Below are positions 16,646 to 24,921 of a stretch of 64,000 nucleotides of DNA, in pieces. The stretch's first letter is position 1; each line of letters starts with the position of its first letter. Both the position numbers and the translations under genes were made by a program. Under the pieces are notes generated by a model, which saw only the letters and a program-made list of their open reading frames with translations, did not search any database and was not told the DNA's origin. Source of the stretch: CAVSWN01 sp963770995 (lineage in GTDB: Bacteria; Acidobacteriota; Vicinamibacteria; Vicinamibacterales; CAVVIG01); contig CAVYRS010000001.1 of the NCBI GenBank assembly GCA_963770995.1, positions 3,596,001 to 3,660,000 of the forward strand, written 5' to 3'.

Positions 16646-18376
16646 ATGACTCTGAACGGCTGGTTTCAAATTCTCCTGTTCCTCGCCGTCATCCTGGCGG
16701 TGACGGCGCCGCTCGGGCGGTTCATGGCGCGCGTGTTCAGCCGCGAGCGGACGTGGCTCGATCCGGTGCTGCGCCCGATCGAGCGGCTGATCTACCGGGC
16801 GACCGGTGTCGACGAGACCCGCGAGATGCGCTGGACCGAGTACGGGGCGGCGATGCTGCTGTTCAGCGTCGTCTCGATGCTGGTGCTCTATCTGATGCAG
16901 CGCATGCAGCAATGGCTGCCCTGGAATCCGCAGGGGTTCGGCGCCGTTGCGCCGGACCTCGCGTTCAACACGGCGGCCTCGTTCACGACCAACACCAACT
17001 GGCAGGCCTACGGCGGCGAGACCACGATGAGCTATCTCACGCAGATGGCCGGCCTCGCGTACCACAACTTCGTGTCCGCGGCGACCGGCATCGCACTCGC
17101 GATCGCGTTCATTCGCGGCGTCTCGCAGAAAGAGAAGAACACGCTCGGCAACTTCTGGGTCGACCTGGTCCGCTGCACGTTGTGGGTGCTCCTGCCGTTC
17201 TGCATCGTCGGGTCGCTGCTGCTCGTCTCACAGGGCGTCGTGCAGAATCTGCGGCCGTACGACAAAGTGGCCCCGCTGGACTCGAAAGAGCAGGTCATCG
17301 CCCAGGGACCCGTCGCATCGCAGGAAATCATCAAGGAGTTCGGGACTAACGGCGGCGGCTTCATGAACGCGAACAGCTCGCATCCGTTCGAGAACCCGAC
17401 ACCCTTCTCCAACTTCTTCGAGATGTGCTGCATCTTCGCGATCTCGGCGGGGCTCACCTACACGCTCGGCCACATGAGCGGTTCGCCCAAGCACGGCTGG
17501 GCGGTCTGGGGCGCGATGGCGTTCCTCTTCCTGGCCGGAGTGACGACAGCTTATTGGTCTGAGGCGCGCGGCAACCCGTTGCTGACGGCGGCGGGAGCGG
17601 ATCAATCCGTGACGGCGCTGTCGTCCGGCGGAAACATGGAAGGGAAGGAGAGCCGCTTCGGGATCGCCAACTCCGCGCTCTTCGCGACCGTGACGACGGA
17701 TGCCAGCTGCGGCGCGATCAACAGCTGGCACGACTCGTTCACGCCGCTCGGCGGCCTCGTCCCGCTGACCAACATCATGCTCGGCGAGGTGATCTTCGGG
17801 GGCGTCGGCGCCGGGATGTACGGCATTCTCGTCTTCATCATCCTCTCGGTGTTCATCGCCGGTCTGATGGTCGGTCGGACGCCGGAATACCTCGGCAAGA
17901 AGGTCCAGGCCTATGACGTGCAGATGGCGATGCTCGTCATCCTGGTCTTCCCGCTGACGATTCTCGTGTTGACCGCCATCTCGGTCGTCTCGCCGTCGTT
18001 CGGCACGTCGAGCATCACCAATCCCGGACCGCACGGGCTGTCGCAGATCCTGTACGCGTTCACGTCCGGCACCGGCAACAACGGCTCGGCGTTCGGTGGG
18101 CTGGGCGCGAACACGCATTGGTACAACGTCGCGATCGGGTTCGCGATGCTGATCGGCCGCTTCTTCATGATCATCCCGATGCTGGCGATCGCGGGCAGCC
18201 TCGGCCGCAAGAAGCGTGTGCCGCCGTCGCCGGGCACCTTCCCGGTCACGACGCCGCTGTTTTCGGCGCTGCTCGTCGGCGTCATTCTCATCGTCGGCGC
18301 GCTGACGTTCTTCCCCGCCCTCAGCCTCGGCCCGATCGTCGAGCACTTGCTGATGGCGAATGGTCAGGTGTTCTGA
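16646..18376 (+). CDS. kdpA: Potassium-transporting ATPase, K+-binding channel-like subunit
   Basis: The 576-aa protein has about ten membrane helices. Selectivity-filter-like loops of the four-fold KdpA/KtrB design are visible: TTNTNWQ (near 113), GTNGGGF (near 232), a third loop around DASCGAINSWHD (near 352) and TSGTGNNGSAF (near 473). KdpA captures K+ at high affinity from the periplasm and hands it to KdpB. Length is close to E. coli KdpA (557 aa). Its stop overlaps the kdpB start by one base (TGATG). Confidence 0.96.
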   Translation: MTLNGWFQILLFLAVILAVTAPLGRFMARVFSRERTWLDPVLRPIERLIYRATGVDETREMRWTEYGAAMLLFSVVSMLVLYLMQRMQQWLPWNPQGFGAVAPDLAFNTAASFTTNTNWQAYGGETTMSYLTQMAGLAYHNFVSAATGIALAIAFIRGVSQKEKNTLGNFWVDLVRCTLWVLLPFCIVGSLLLVSQGVVQNLRPYDKVAPLDSKEQVIAQGPVASQEIIKEFGTNGGGFMNANSSHPFENPTPFSNFFEMCCIFAISAGLTYTLGHMSGSPKHGWAVWGAMAFLFLAGVTTAYWSEARGNPLLTAAGADQSVTALSSGGNMEGKESRFGIANSALFATVTTDASCGAINSWHDSFTPLGGLVPLTNIMLGEVIFGGVGAGMYGILVFIILSVFIAGLMVGRTPEYLGKKVQAYDVQMAMLVILVFPLTILVLTAISVVSPSFGTSSITNPGPHGLSQILYAFTSGTGNNGSAFGGLGANTHWYNVAIGFAMLIGRFFMIIPMLAIAGSLGRKKRVPPSPGTFPVTTPLFSALLVGVILIVGALTFFPALSLGPIVEHLLMANGQVF

Positions 18377-20424
18377 TGGCTGCTCACGCACAGGCAAAAT
18401 CCAGGTCGATCTGGGATCCGGGCATCGTCCGCGGCGCGATCGTCGACGCGCTGCGCAAGCTGCACCCCCGGACGATGGCCAAGAACCCGGTGATGTTCGT
18501 CGTCGAGGTCGGCAGCGTGCTGACGACGGTGCGTTTCGCGCTGGATGCCGCGGCGGGCCGTCCCGGACTCGGCTTCGAGCTGCAAATCACCTTCTGGCTC
18601 TGGTTGACCGTGCTGTTCGCGAACTTCGCCGAAGCGATGGCCGAAGGACGCGGCAAGGCGCAGGCCGACACGCTGCGCAAGGCCCGGACCGAGACCGTCG
18701 CGAATCGCATCGGCCCCGAGGGCCGCATCGACACGGTGCCGGCCACTGCGCTCCGCAAGGACGACGTGGTGATGGTCAAGGCGGGCGAATTCATTCCGTC
18801 GGACGGCGAGATCATCGAAGGGGTCGCGTCGGTCGATGAATCGGCGATCACCGGCGAGTCGGCGCCGGTGATCCGCGAATCCGGCGGCGACAGAACTGCC
18901 GTGACCGGCGGCACGCGCGTGCTCTCGGACTGGATCAAGATCCGTATCACCGCGGACCCCGGGCATACCTTCATCGATCGGATGATCGCGCTCGTGGAAG
19001 GGGCCGAGCGCCAGAAGACTCCCAACGAGATCGCGTTGAACATCCTGCTGGCCGGGCTCACGATCATCTTTCTGCTGGCGGTCGTCACGCTCCAGCCGTT
19101 CGCGATTTACTCGGGAGCGCCGCAGTCGGTGTTCGTGCTGGTGTCGCTGCTCGTGTGCCTCATCCCGACGACCATCGGCGGCCTGCTGTCGGCGATCGGC
19201 ATCGCCGGGATGGATCGCCTGGTGCAACGCAACGTGCTGGCGATGTCGGGCCGCGCCGTCGAGGCGGCGGGCGACGTGCATACGCTCCTGCTCGACAAGA
19301 CCGGGACGATCACGCTGGGCAATCGACAAGCGACCGAGTTTCTCGCGTTGCCGGGCGTCACAGAAGAGGAGATCGCCGACGCCGCGCAGTTGTCGTCGCT
19401 GGCCGACGAAACTCCGGAAGGGCGCTCGATTGTGGTGCTCGCGAAAGAACGCTACAAGTTGCGGGGTCGTGAGCTGGCCGAGCACCATGCCGTGTTCGTT
19501 CCCTTCACGGCGCAGACGCGCATGTCGGGCGTCGATCTGGACGGCCGTCAGGTCCGCAAGGGTGCGGCCGACGCGATCGAAAAGTACGTGGTCGCGAGCG
19601 GCGGCGCGACAACGCCGGAGCTCAAGGCCATCGTCGATCGGATTGCCCGCGCCGGCGGCACGCCGCTCGTGGTGGCCGATCGCGCGCGCGTCCTCGGCGT
19701 CATCCACCTGAAAGACATCGTCAAAGGCGGGATCCGCGAGCGATTCACCCAGCTGCGGGCGATGGGGATCAAGACGGTGATGATCACCGGCGACAACCCG
19801 CTGACGGCCGCATCGATCGCCAACGAGGCCGGTGTCGACGACTTCCTCGCCGAGGCGACGCCGGAAGACAAGATGGCGCTGATCAAACGCGAACAGCGCG
19901 ACGGCAAGCTCGTGGCGATGACCGGCGACGGCACCAATGACGCCCCGGCGCTGGCCCAGGCCGACGTCGGCGTCGCCATGAACACCGGCACGCAGGCCGC
20001 CAAAGAAGCGGGCAACATGGTCGACCTGGATTCGAGTCCGACGAAACTGCTGGACATCGTCGAAATCGGGAAACAGCTGCTGATGACGCGTGGCGCGTTG
20101 ACGACGTTTTCGATTGCCAACGACGTGGCGAAGTACTTCGCGATCATCCCGGCGATGTTCGCGGTGGCGTTCCCGGTCCTGATGACCCTGAACGTGATGG
20201 GGCTCAAGACGCCGCAATCGGCGATTCTGTCGGCGGTGATCTTCAACGCCCTGATCATCGTCGCGCTGGTGCCGCTGGCGCTGCGCGGCATCCAGTACCG
20301 CGCCATGAGTGCCGAGGCGCTGCTGCGCCGCAATCTGCTGATCTACGGCGCGGGGGGCATCGTCGTGCCGTTCATCGGGATCAAGATCATCGACGTGATC
20401 ATCACCGCGATGGGGCTGGCATGA
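18376..20424 (+). CDS. kdpB: Potassium-transporting ATPase, catalytic P-type subunit
   Basis: 682 aa from ATG 18376. P-type ATPase motifs are all present: TGES in the actuator domain, DKTGT with phospho-Asp307 (the same number as in E. coli KdpB), TGDN, and TGDGTNDAPAL with the Mg-binding Asp. Typical KdpB membrane helices flank them. It hydrolyses ATP to power uptake through KdpA. A two-hairpin repeat of about 85 bases separates its stop from kdpC, which is unusual inside a kdp operon. Confidence 0.97.
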   Translation: MAAHAQAKSRSIWDPGIVRGAIVDALRKLHPRTMAKNPVMFVVEVGSVLTTVRFALDAAAGRPGLGFELQITFWLWLTVLFANFAEAMAEGRGKAQADTLRKARTETVANRIGPEGRIDTVPATALRKDDVVMVKAGEFIPSDGEIIEGVASVDESAITGESAPVIRESGGDRTAVTGGTRVLSDWIKIRITADPGHTFIDRMIALVEGAERQKTPNEIALNILLAGLTIIFLLAVVTLQPFAIYSGAPQSVFVLVSLLVCLIPTTIGGLLSAIGIAGMDRLVQRNVLAMSGRAVEAAGDVHTLLLDKTGTITLGNRQATEFLALPGVTEEEIADAAQLSSLADETPEGRSIVVLAKERYKLRGRELAEHHAVFVPFTAQTRMSGVDLDGRQVRKGAADAIEKYVVASGGATTPELKAIVDRIARAGGTPLVVADRARVLGVIHLKDIVKGGIRERFTQLRAMGIKTVMITGDNPLTAASIANEAGVDDFLAEATPEDKMALIKREQRDGKLVAMTGDGTNDAPALAQADVGVAMNTGTQAAKEAGNMVDLDSSPTKLLDIVEIGKQLLMTRGALTTFSIANDVAKYFAIIPAMFAVAFPVLMTLNVMGLKTPQSAILSAVIFNALIIVALVPLALRGIQYRAMSAEALLRRNLLIYGAGGIVVPFIGIKIIDVIITAMGLA

Positions 20425-20459
20425 CGCCAGTTCCCGCTCGTGGTGAGCTGCCGCAAATC

Positions 20460-20545
20460 GTAGTACGTGGGGTCCGGCTTCAGCCGGACCTACACTGACG
20501 ATCGCGTAGATGTAGGTCCGCCTAAAGGCGGACCCCACGTACTAC
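20460..20545. repeat. Two-hairpin palindromic repeat inside the kdp operon
   Basis: A perfect 17-base outer stem (20460-20476 with 20529-20545; GTAGTACGTGGGGTCCG and its complement) encloses two hairpins: GGTCCGGCT...AGCCGGACC at 20471-20490 and GGTCCGCCT...AGGCGGACC at 20515-20534. Outer and inner stems share bases, so alternative cruciform folds are possible. It lies between kdpB and kdpC. A fragment of the same sequence occurs at 53621-53645 and a similar architecture at 2876-2929. Confidence 0.85.
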
Positions 20546-20579
20546 ACCGATCTGAAAACGCTATAGCCGAGCGAACATC

Positions 20580-21161
20580 ATGAACATCACCAAGAATCTC
20601 CTCATCGCCGTGCTGATGACGATCGTCACCACGCTGCTGCTCGGCCTCGCTTACCCGCTGGTGGTCACCGGGCTCGCGCAGGTCTTGTTTCCAGCCAAGG
20701 CGAACGGCCAGCTGATCGAACGCAACGGGAAGGTCATCGGCTCGCGGATCATCGGGCAGGCGTTTTCCTCGCCGGGCTACTTCCGCTCGCGCCCGTCAGC
20801 TGCTGGGACGGGCTACGATGCGGCCAACTCCGCCGGCACCAACCTGGGACCGACGAACAAGAAGCTGATCGACTCGGTCAAGGCCGCCGTTGACGCGGCC
20901 CGGAAAGAAAACCCGTCGGCGCCGGTGCCGGTCGATCTCGTGACCACCTCGGCATCAGGGCTCGACCCGCACATCTCTCCCGCGGCGGCGGCGTTCCAGG
21001 TGCCGCGCGTGGCGCGCGAGCGGGGAGTGCCCGAGACGGAGATCCAGCGCCTGGTGGACGCCCGCACGGAAGGTCGTCAACTCGGGTTCCTGGGCGAGCC
21101 GGTGGTCAACGTCCTCGAACTGAATCTGGCTCTGGATGAGCGGCATCCCATGAAGAGATAG
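20580..21161 (+). CDS. kdpC: Potassium-transporting ATPase subunit C
   Basis: 193 aa: one N-terminal membrane helix (about 7-30), then the periplasmic KdpC domain with GSRIIGQAF, PGYFRSRPSAAG and DPHISPAAA, all standard KdpC landmarks. KdpC assists high-affinity K+ capture by KdpFAB. The C-terminus has the usual LGEPVVNVLELNLALDE. It is followed after 7 bases by the KdpD N-terminal gene. Confidence 0.95.
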   Translation: MNITKNLLIAVLMTIVTTLLLGLAYPLVVTGLAQVLFPAKANGQLIERNGKVIGSRIIGQAFSSPGYFRSRPSAAGTGYDAANSAGTNLGPTNKKLIDSVKAAVDAARKENPSAPVPVDLVTTSASGLDPHISPAAAAFQVPRVARERGVPETEIQRLVDARTEGRQLGFLGEPVVNVLELNLALDERHPMKR

Positions 21162-21168
21162 GGCGGCA

Positions 21169-22344
21169 GTGGCCGAGACGCAGTCTTCGAGCGCCGAGTC
21201 GCTGCTCGCGCGCGTCAAGGAAGAAGGACGCGCGCGGCTTCGTCTGTACATTGGCGCGGCGCCTGGCGTCGGCAAGACGTTTCAGATGCTCGAGGATGCG
21301 CACGAGCTCAAGCGGCAGCAGCTCGACGTGGTCATCGGCTTCATCGAGGCGCACGGTCGCGCGGACACGCTGGCGCGCATCGGCGACCTCGAGCAGGTGC
21401 CGCTGCGCGCGATCGAGTACCGCGGCGTCACGTTGCAGGAGATGGACGTGGCCGCGGTGAAGGCGCGCCGTCCGCAGATTGCCATGGTGGACGAGCTCGC
21501 GCACACGAACGTGCCCGGCTCGGCGCATGCCAAACGCTACGAGGACGTGCTCGAACTGCTCGACGCAGGGATCCACGTGATCAGCGCGGTCAACATTCAG
21601 CACATCGAGTCGCTGAACGATGCCATTGCGTCGACGACTGGTGTGCGCGTCCGCGAGACGATTCCGGACTGGGTGCTCAAGCGCGCCGACGAAGTGGTGA
21701 ATGTGGACGTCTCGGTCGAGACGCTGCGTCAGCGCCTGCGGCAAGGCAAGATCTACGACGCGGCCAAGGTCGAGCAGGCGCTCGCCAACTTTTTCCGGAA
21801 AGGCAATCTGACGGCGCTGCGCGAGCTCGCGCTGCGGCAGCTCGCCGCCGATCAGGCAGGAAAGGCCGAGGCGTATCGGGACCGCGAGGGCCTCGAGCGT
21901 CCGGTCATTCCCGAGAAGGTGATGGTGGCCATGGCGTCGCGCGGCAGCGCCCGAACCCTGCTGCGCGTCGGCGCGCGTGTGGCCGGCCGGTTCGCCACCG
22001 ACTGGTACGCCGTCTACGTCGAAACGCCGAAAGAGGAGCCTGGGCGGATCAATCCCCAGGACCACATCGCGCTCGCCGACAACATCCGGTTCGCGAAGCA
22101 GTTGGGCGCACAGGTCGTCAAACTCAAAGGCTCGCGCGTCGCCGACGCGCTCGTGGAGTTCGCCAAACGCGAAGGGATCACCCAGGTGATCTTCGGCCAG
22201 TCGGCCCGCTCGCGCTGGGAGCTGCTCCTCCACGGATCGATCGTCGATCGCTTCCTGCGCGACGTCCGCAATGCCAACGTCCAAATCGTGCCCGTCCGCG
22301 ACGAGAACATCGTCGAAGACGACGCGGACGGTGATCCGCGGTGA
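21169..22344 (+). CDS. kdpD: Stand-alone KdpD N-terminal sensor (KdpD + Usp domains, no kinase)
   Basis: 391 aa from GTG 21169. The KdpD domain (about 21-230) has Walker A GAAPGVGKT at 29-37, Walker-B-like MVDELAHTNVPGSAHAKRY and NIQHIESLNDAI. A Usp-like domain follows (about 245-375; VMVAMASRGSARTLLR, VIFGQSARSRWELL). It stops before the membrane helices and kinase core found in full-length KdpD (about 890 aa). The matching half is at 12901-14391. Its stop overlaps the next kinase gene (GTGA). It may bind the separate KdpD kinase half or the adjacent kinase; nucleotide or c-di-AMP binding is possible, but the S. aureus Usp binding motif is not clearly present. Confidence 0.92.
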   Translation: MAETQSSSAESLLARVKEEGRARLRLYIGAAPGVGKTFQMLEDAHELKRQQLDVVIGFIEAHGRADTLARIGDLEQVPLRAIEYRGVTLQEMDVAAVKARRPQIAMVDELAHTNVPGSAHAKRYEDVLELLDAGIHVISAVNIQHIESLNDAIASTTGVRVRETIPDWVLKRADEVVNVDVSVETLRQRLRQGKIYDAAKVEQALANFFRKGNLTALRELALRQLAADQAGKAEAYRDREGLERPVIPEKVMVAMASRGSARTLLRVGARVAGRFATDWYAVYVETPKEEPGRINPQDHIALADNIRFAKQLGAQVVKLKGSRVADALVEFAKREGITQVIFGQSARSRWELLLHGSIVDRFLRDVRNANVQIVPVRDENIVEDDADGDPR

Positions 22345-24167
22345 AGCTCCGGACCAAGCTGCTGGTCGGGTACGCCGGATTCGTGCTGGCGCTCGGCGTG
22401 CTCGGCGCCTGGAGTGCGCGGACCCTCAGTCAGATGAGCAGGGTGTCGGGCCGGATCATCTCCGAGAACTACGACTCGGTCGTCGCCGCGCAGGACATGA
22501 AAGAGAGTCTCGAGCGGCAGGATTCCGCCGCGCTGTTCGATTTGCTCGGGCAAAAGGACCGCGCGCGCCGTCAAATCGCGGATCACCGCGCCCGCTTCGA
22601 TGCGGCGCTCGCCAAGGCCGCGGCGAATATCACCGAGATCGGCGAAGCCGACATGATCGACGCGATTCGACGAGGCCGTGACGAGTACTACCGCCGCTTC
22701 GACGCGTTTTTGACCGCGTCGGGCGACAGGACGGCGCAGTACTTCGCATCGCTCGAACCGCAATTCAACGCGGGCCGGACTCAGGCGGACGCCCTTCTGC
22801 GGCTGAACCAGGAGGCGATGCGCCGCAAGGCCGACGACGCCTCGCAGATCGCGCGCCGCTGGTTTTTCATGACGCTGGCGCTCGCGGTCGTGCTCATGGC
22901 CGTGGGAATCGCCGTCGAAATCGGCCTGTCCAACGCGATCCTCGGCCCGGTCCGCCAGCTGACGGATGCGACGACTCGGATCGCCGAAGGCGATCTCGAC
23001 GCTGCCGTCCCCGTCCGATCCGCCGACGAGATCGGCACGCTGGCGGTCGGTTTCAACCGGATGGCGGAGCGGATTCGCGAGCTGCGGCGCTCCGATCTGG
23101 GCAAGCTGCTGGTCGCTCAGCAGACCACCGAAGCGGCCATCGATTCGCTCTACGATCCCGTGCTCGTCACCGACAGCGACCGGCGCGTCACCCGCATCAA
23201 CGCCGCGGCCGAGCGACTGTTCGGCGCCCGAGCGGACGTGATCGGTCACACGATCGATCAGATCACCAAGGACACGCGGCTCGCGCAGGCCGTGGTCGAT
23301 GTGCTCCAGTCGGGCCGGATCGTGGCGTCGGAGAGTCCTGCCGCCGTGCTGCCGTGGGCGGTCGGCGGCACTCGACGAGCGTTCCGCGTCCGATCGACGC
23401 CGATGCGCGACGCCGACAATCGCCTGGTCGGCGCCGTCACGCTGCTCGAGGACATCACTCACCTGGCCGAGATCAGCCGCCTCAAGTCGGAGTTCATCGC
23501 CGACGCGTCGCACGAGCTGCGCACGCCGCTGACCAGCGTCCAGATGGGAATTCATCTGCTGCTCGAGGACGCGTCGGGCTCGCTGACCGAGCGGCAGAAG
23601 GACATCCTGCAGGTCTGCCGCGACGACACCGCGCGGCTCGACCGCCTGATGCGGGATCTCCTCGATCTGTCGAAAATCGAATCGGGCGCTGTCACGCCGG
23701 TGCGGACTTCGATTCGTGCCGCCACGCTCGTGCGCGACGCGGTCGAGGCGCTTCGACTGCAGGTCGAAGCGAAGGGCGTGGCGCTGGCCGTCGACGTCGC
23801 GCCGGATCTGCCGCACGTGTTCGTCGATCGCGCGCAAATCGAACGGGTCATCGGCAATCTGGTCACCAACGCCGCTCGCGCGACACCGGACGGCGGCACG
23901 ATCACGGTGTCGGCGGCGAGCCGGTCCGCCGCGGTCGCGATTTCGGTCGCCGATACCGGCGTGGGGATTCCACGCGACTACCTCGCGCACATCTTCGAGC
24001 CGTTCGTGCAGGTCCCCAACGCGCCCAGCGGCGGCGCCGGGCTCGGGCTGACCATCTCGCGGCGCATCGTCGAGGCCCACGGCGGCGAGCTCAGCGTCCA
24101 GTCGGAGGCCGGCCGCGGATCCACGTTCACGTTCACCGTCCCGATCGCCGAGGAGGCGCAGTCGTGA
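22341..24167 (+). CDS. HAMP-PAS sensor histidine kinase
   Basis: 608 aa from GTG 22341, overlapping the KdpD N-terminal gene by 4 bases. Two membrane helices (about 7-27 and 170-195) bracket a helical periplasmic sensor. HAMP (about 195-250), PAS (about 260-365), HisKA with DASHELRTPLTSV (His391) and HATPase_c (VTNAAR, DTGVGIPR, GAGLGLTI) follow. The type resembles the KinB/PhoR group. Overlap with the receiver gene downstream (GTGA) indicates a phosphorelay pair transcribed with kdp. The signal is unknown; location suggests K+ or envelope stress. Confidence 0.93.
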   Translation: MKLRTKLLVGYAGFVLALGVLGAWSARTLSQMSRVSGRIISENYDSVVAAQDMKESLERQDSAALFDLLGQKDRARRQIADHRARFDAALAKAAANITEIGEADMIDAIRRGRDEYYRRFDAFLTASGDRTAQYFASLEPQFNAGRTQADALLRLNQEAMRRKADDASQIARRWFFMTLALAVVLMAVGIAVEIGLSNAILGPVRQLTDATTRIAEGDLDAAVPVRSADEIGTLAVGFNRMAERIRELRRSDLGKLLVAQQTTEAAIDSLYDPVLVTDSDRRVTRINAAAERLFGARADVIGHTIDQITKDTRLAQAVVDVLQSGRIVASESPAAVLPWAVGGTRRAFRVRSTPMRDADNRLVGAVTLLEDITHLAEISRLKSEFIADASHELRTPLTSVQMGIHLLLEDASGSLTERQKDILQVCRDDTARLDRLMRDLLDLSKIESGAVTPVRTSIRAATLVRDAVEALRLQVEAKGVALAVDVAPDLPHVFVDRAQIERVIGNLVTNAARATPDGGTITVSAASRSAAVAISVADTGVGIPRDYLAHIFEPFVQVPNAPSGGAGLGLTISRRIVEAHGGELSVQSEAGRGSTFTFTVPIAEEAQS

Positions 24168-24628
24168 AAGTCCTGATCATCGACGACGAACCGCACATCC
24201 GGCAGATGATGCGGCTGACGCTGGAGGCATCCGGGTATGAGGTGGACGAGGCCGGCAGCGGACAAGAAGGACTGACGCGGTTCGGCGACGGCCGCGCGCA
24301 CGACGTCGTCGTCCTCGACCAGAAGATGCCGGGCATCGACGGTCTCGAGACGCTCAAACGGTTGAAGGAGCGAACGCCGGACGCGTGCGTGCTGATGGTG
24401 ACCGCCTTCGGGTCGATCGAGCTGGCGGTGGACGCCATGAAGTTGGGCGCCACCGATTTCCTGCGCAAGCCGATGACGCCGGAGACGCTTCGGAATGCCG
24501 TGGCTGCCGCGATCGTCAGTCAGGCCTCGCGTCCGCCGCATTCGGCCGGGCGGACAGCCGGGCCAGACGGGACCGGTCGACATCGCCGTACTCACGATGA
24601 ACGGGTTCCAGATCCTACGTCGCCCTGA
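24164..24628 (+). CDS. Single-domain response regulator (receiver only)
   Basis: 154 aa from GTG 24164. A complete receiver domain occupies residues 1-120: DDE at 7-9, phospho-Asp52 in VVVLDQKMPGIDG, Thr in MVTAFGS, Lys in DFLRKPMTP. The remaining 30 residues are low in complexity (PPHSAGRTAGPDGTGRHRR), with no output domain. The next gene begins inside this tail in another frame. One base change near 24570 would fuse the receiver to that small domain, so a true fusion broken by a frameshift is an alternative. The kinase stop overlaps this start. Confidence 0.85.
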   Translation: MKVLIIDDEPHIRQMMRLTLEASGYEVDEAGSGQEGLTRFGDGRAHDVVVLDQKMPGIDGLETLKRLKERTPDACVLMVTAFGSIELAVDAMKLGATDFLRKPMTPETLRNAVAAAIVSQASRPPHSAGRTAGPDGTGRHRRTHDERVPDPTSP

Positions 24629-24914
24629 TCCGGCGAAGCCATCGTCGTCCGACCACGTCTTTCGCGTGCGGCACGTCCGCGATGGCGTCGAGGTTCCCGT
24701 CACAGTGAGCATCGATCCAGAGGCCGTGGATCGGGTGGCCCGGCTGACGCACCGTCGTCTCGAACCCGGAGGGGCGTTTTGGTGCTCGCAGGCCGAACGT
24801 CTCTTGTCGGCCTTCGTCTGGAGTGAAGGAAAGGCGCCGGACGAGGGCCGCCTGACCGTGCGCGACGTGTCTCTAGAGGCTCTCGATGTCGCGGCACGGT
24901 GGGAGCTCGATTAG
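24597..24914 (+). CDS. Small conserved-looking protein of unknown function
   Basis: 105 aa from ATG 24597, overlapping the receiver gene by 32 bases. The sequence has well-formed amphipathic segments (VPVTVSIDPEAVDRVARLTH, AERLLSAFVWSEGKAPDEG) and ends RDVSLEALDVAARWELD. The reading frame stays open 34 codons upstream of ATG into the receiver tail (GPVDIAVLT), consistent with either coupling or a broken fusion. No family was recognised. It is the last gene of the porin-kdp transcript and converges on kimA. Confidence 0.65.
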   Translation: MNGFQILRRPDPAKPSSSDHVFRVRHVRDGVEVPVTVSIDPEAVDRVARLTHRRLEPGGAFWCSQAERLLSAFVWSEGKAPDEGRLTVRDVSLEALDVAARWELD

Positions 24915-24921
24915 CCGGAGC

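Noticed and set aside
18364..20538. Minus-strand open frame of 724 codons across kdpB
   Set aside because: Antisense of kdpB; composition is His/Arg/Asp-rich with no domain or ribosome site.
22014..24080. Minus-strand open frame of 688 codons over the kinase gene
   Set aside because: Antisense shadow of the KdpD/kinase coding region.
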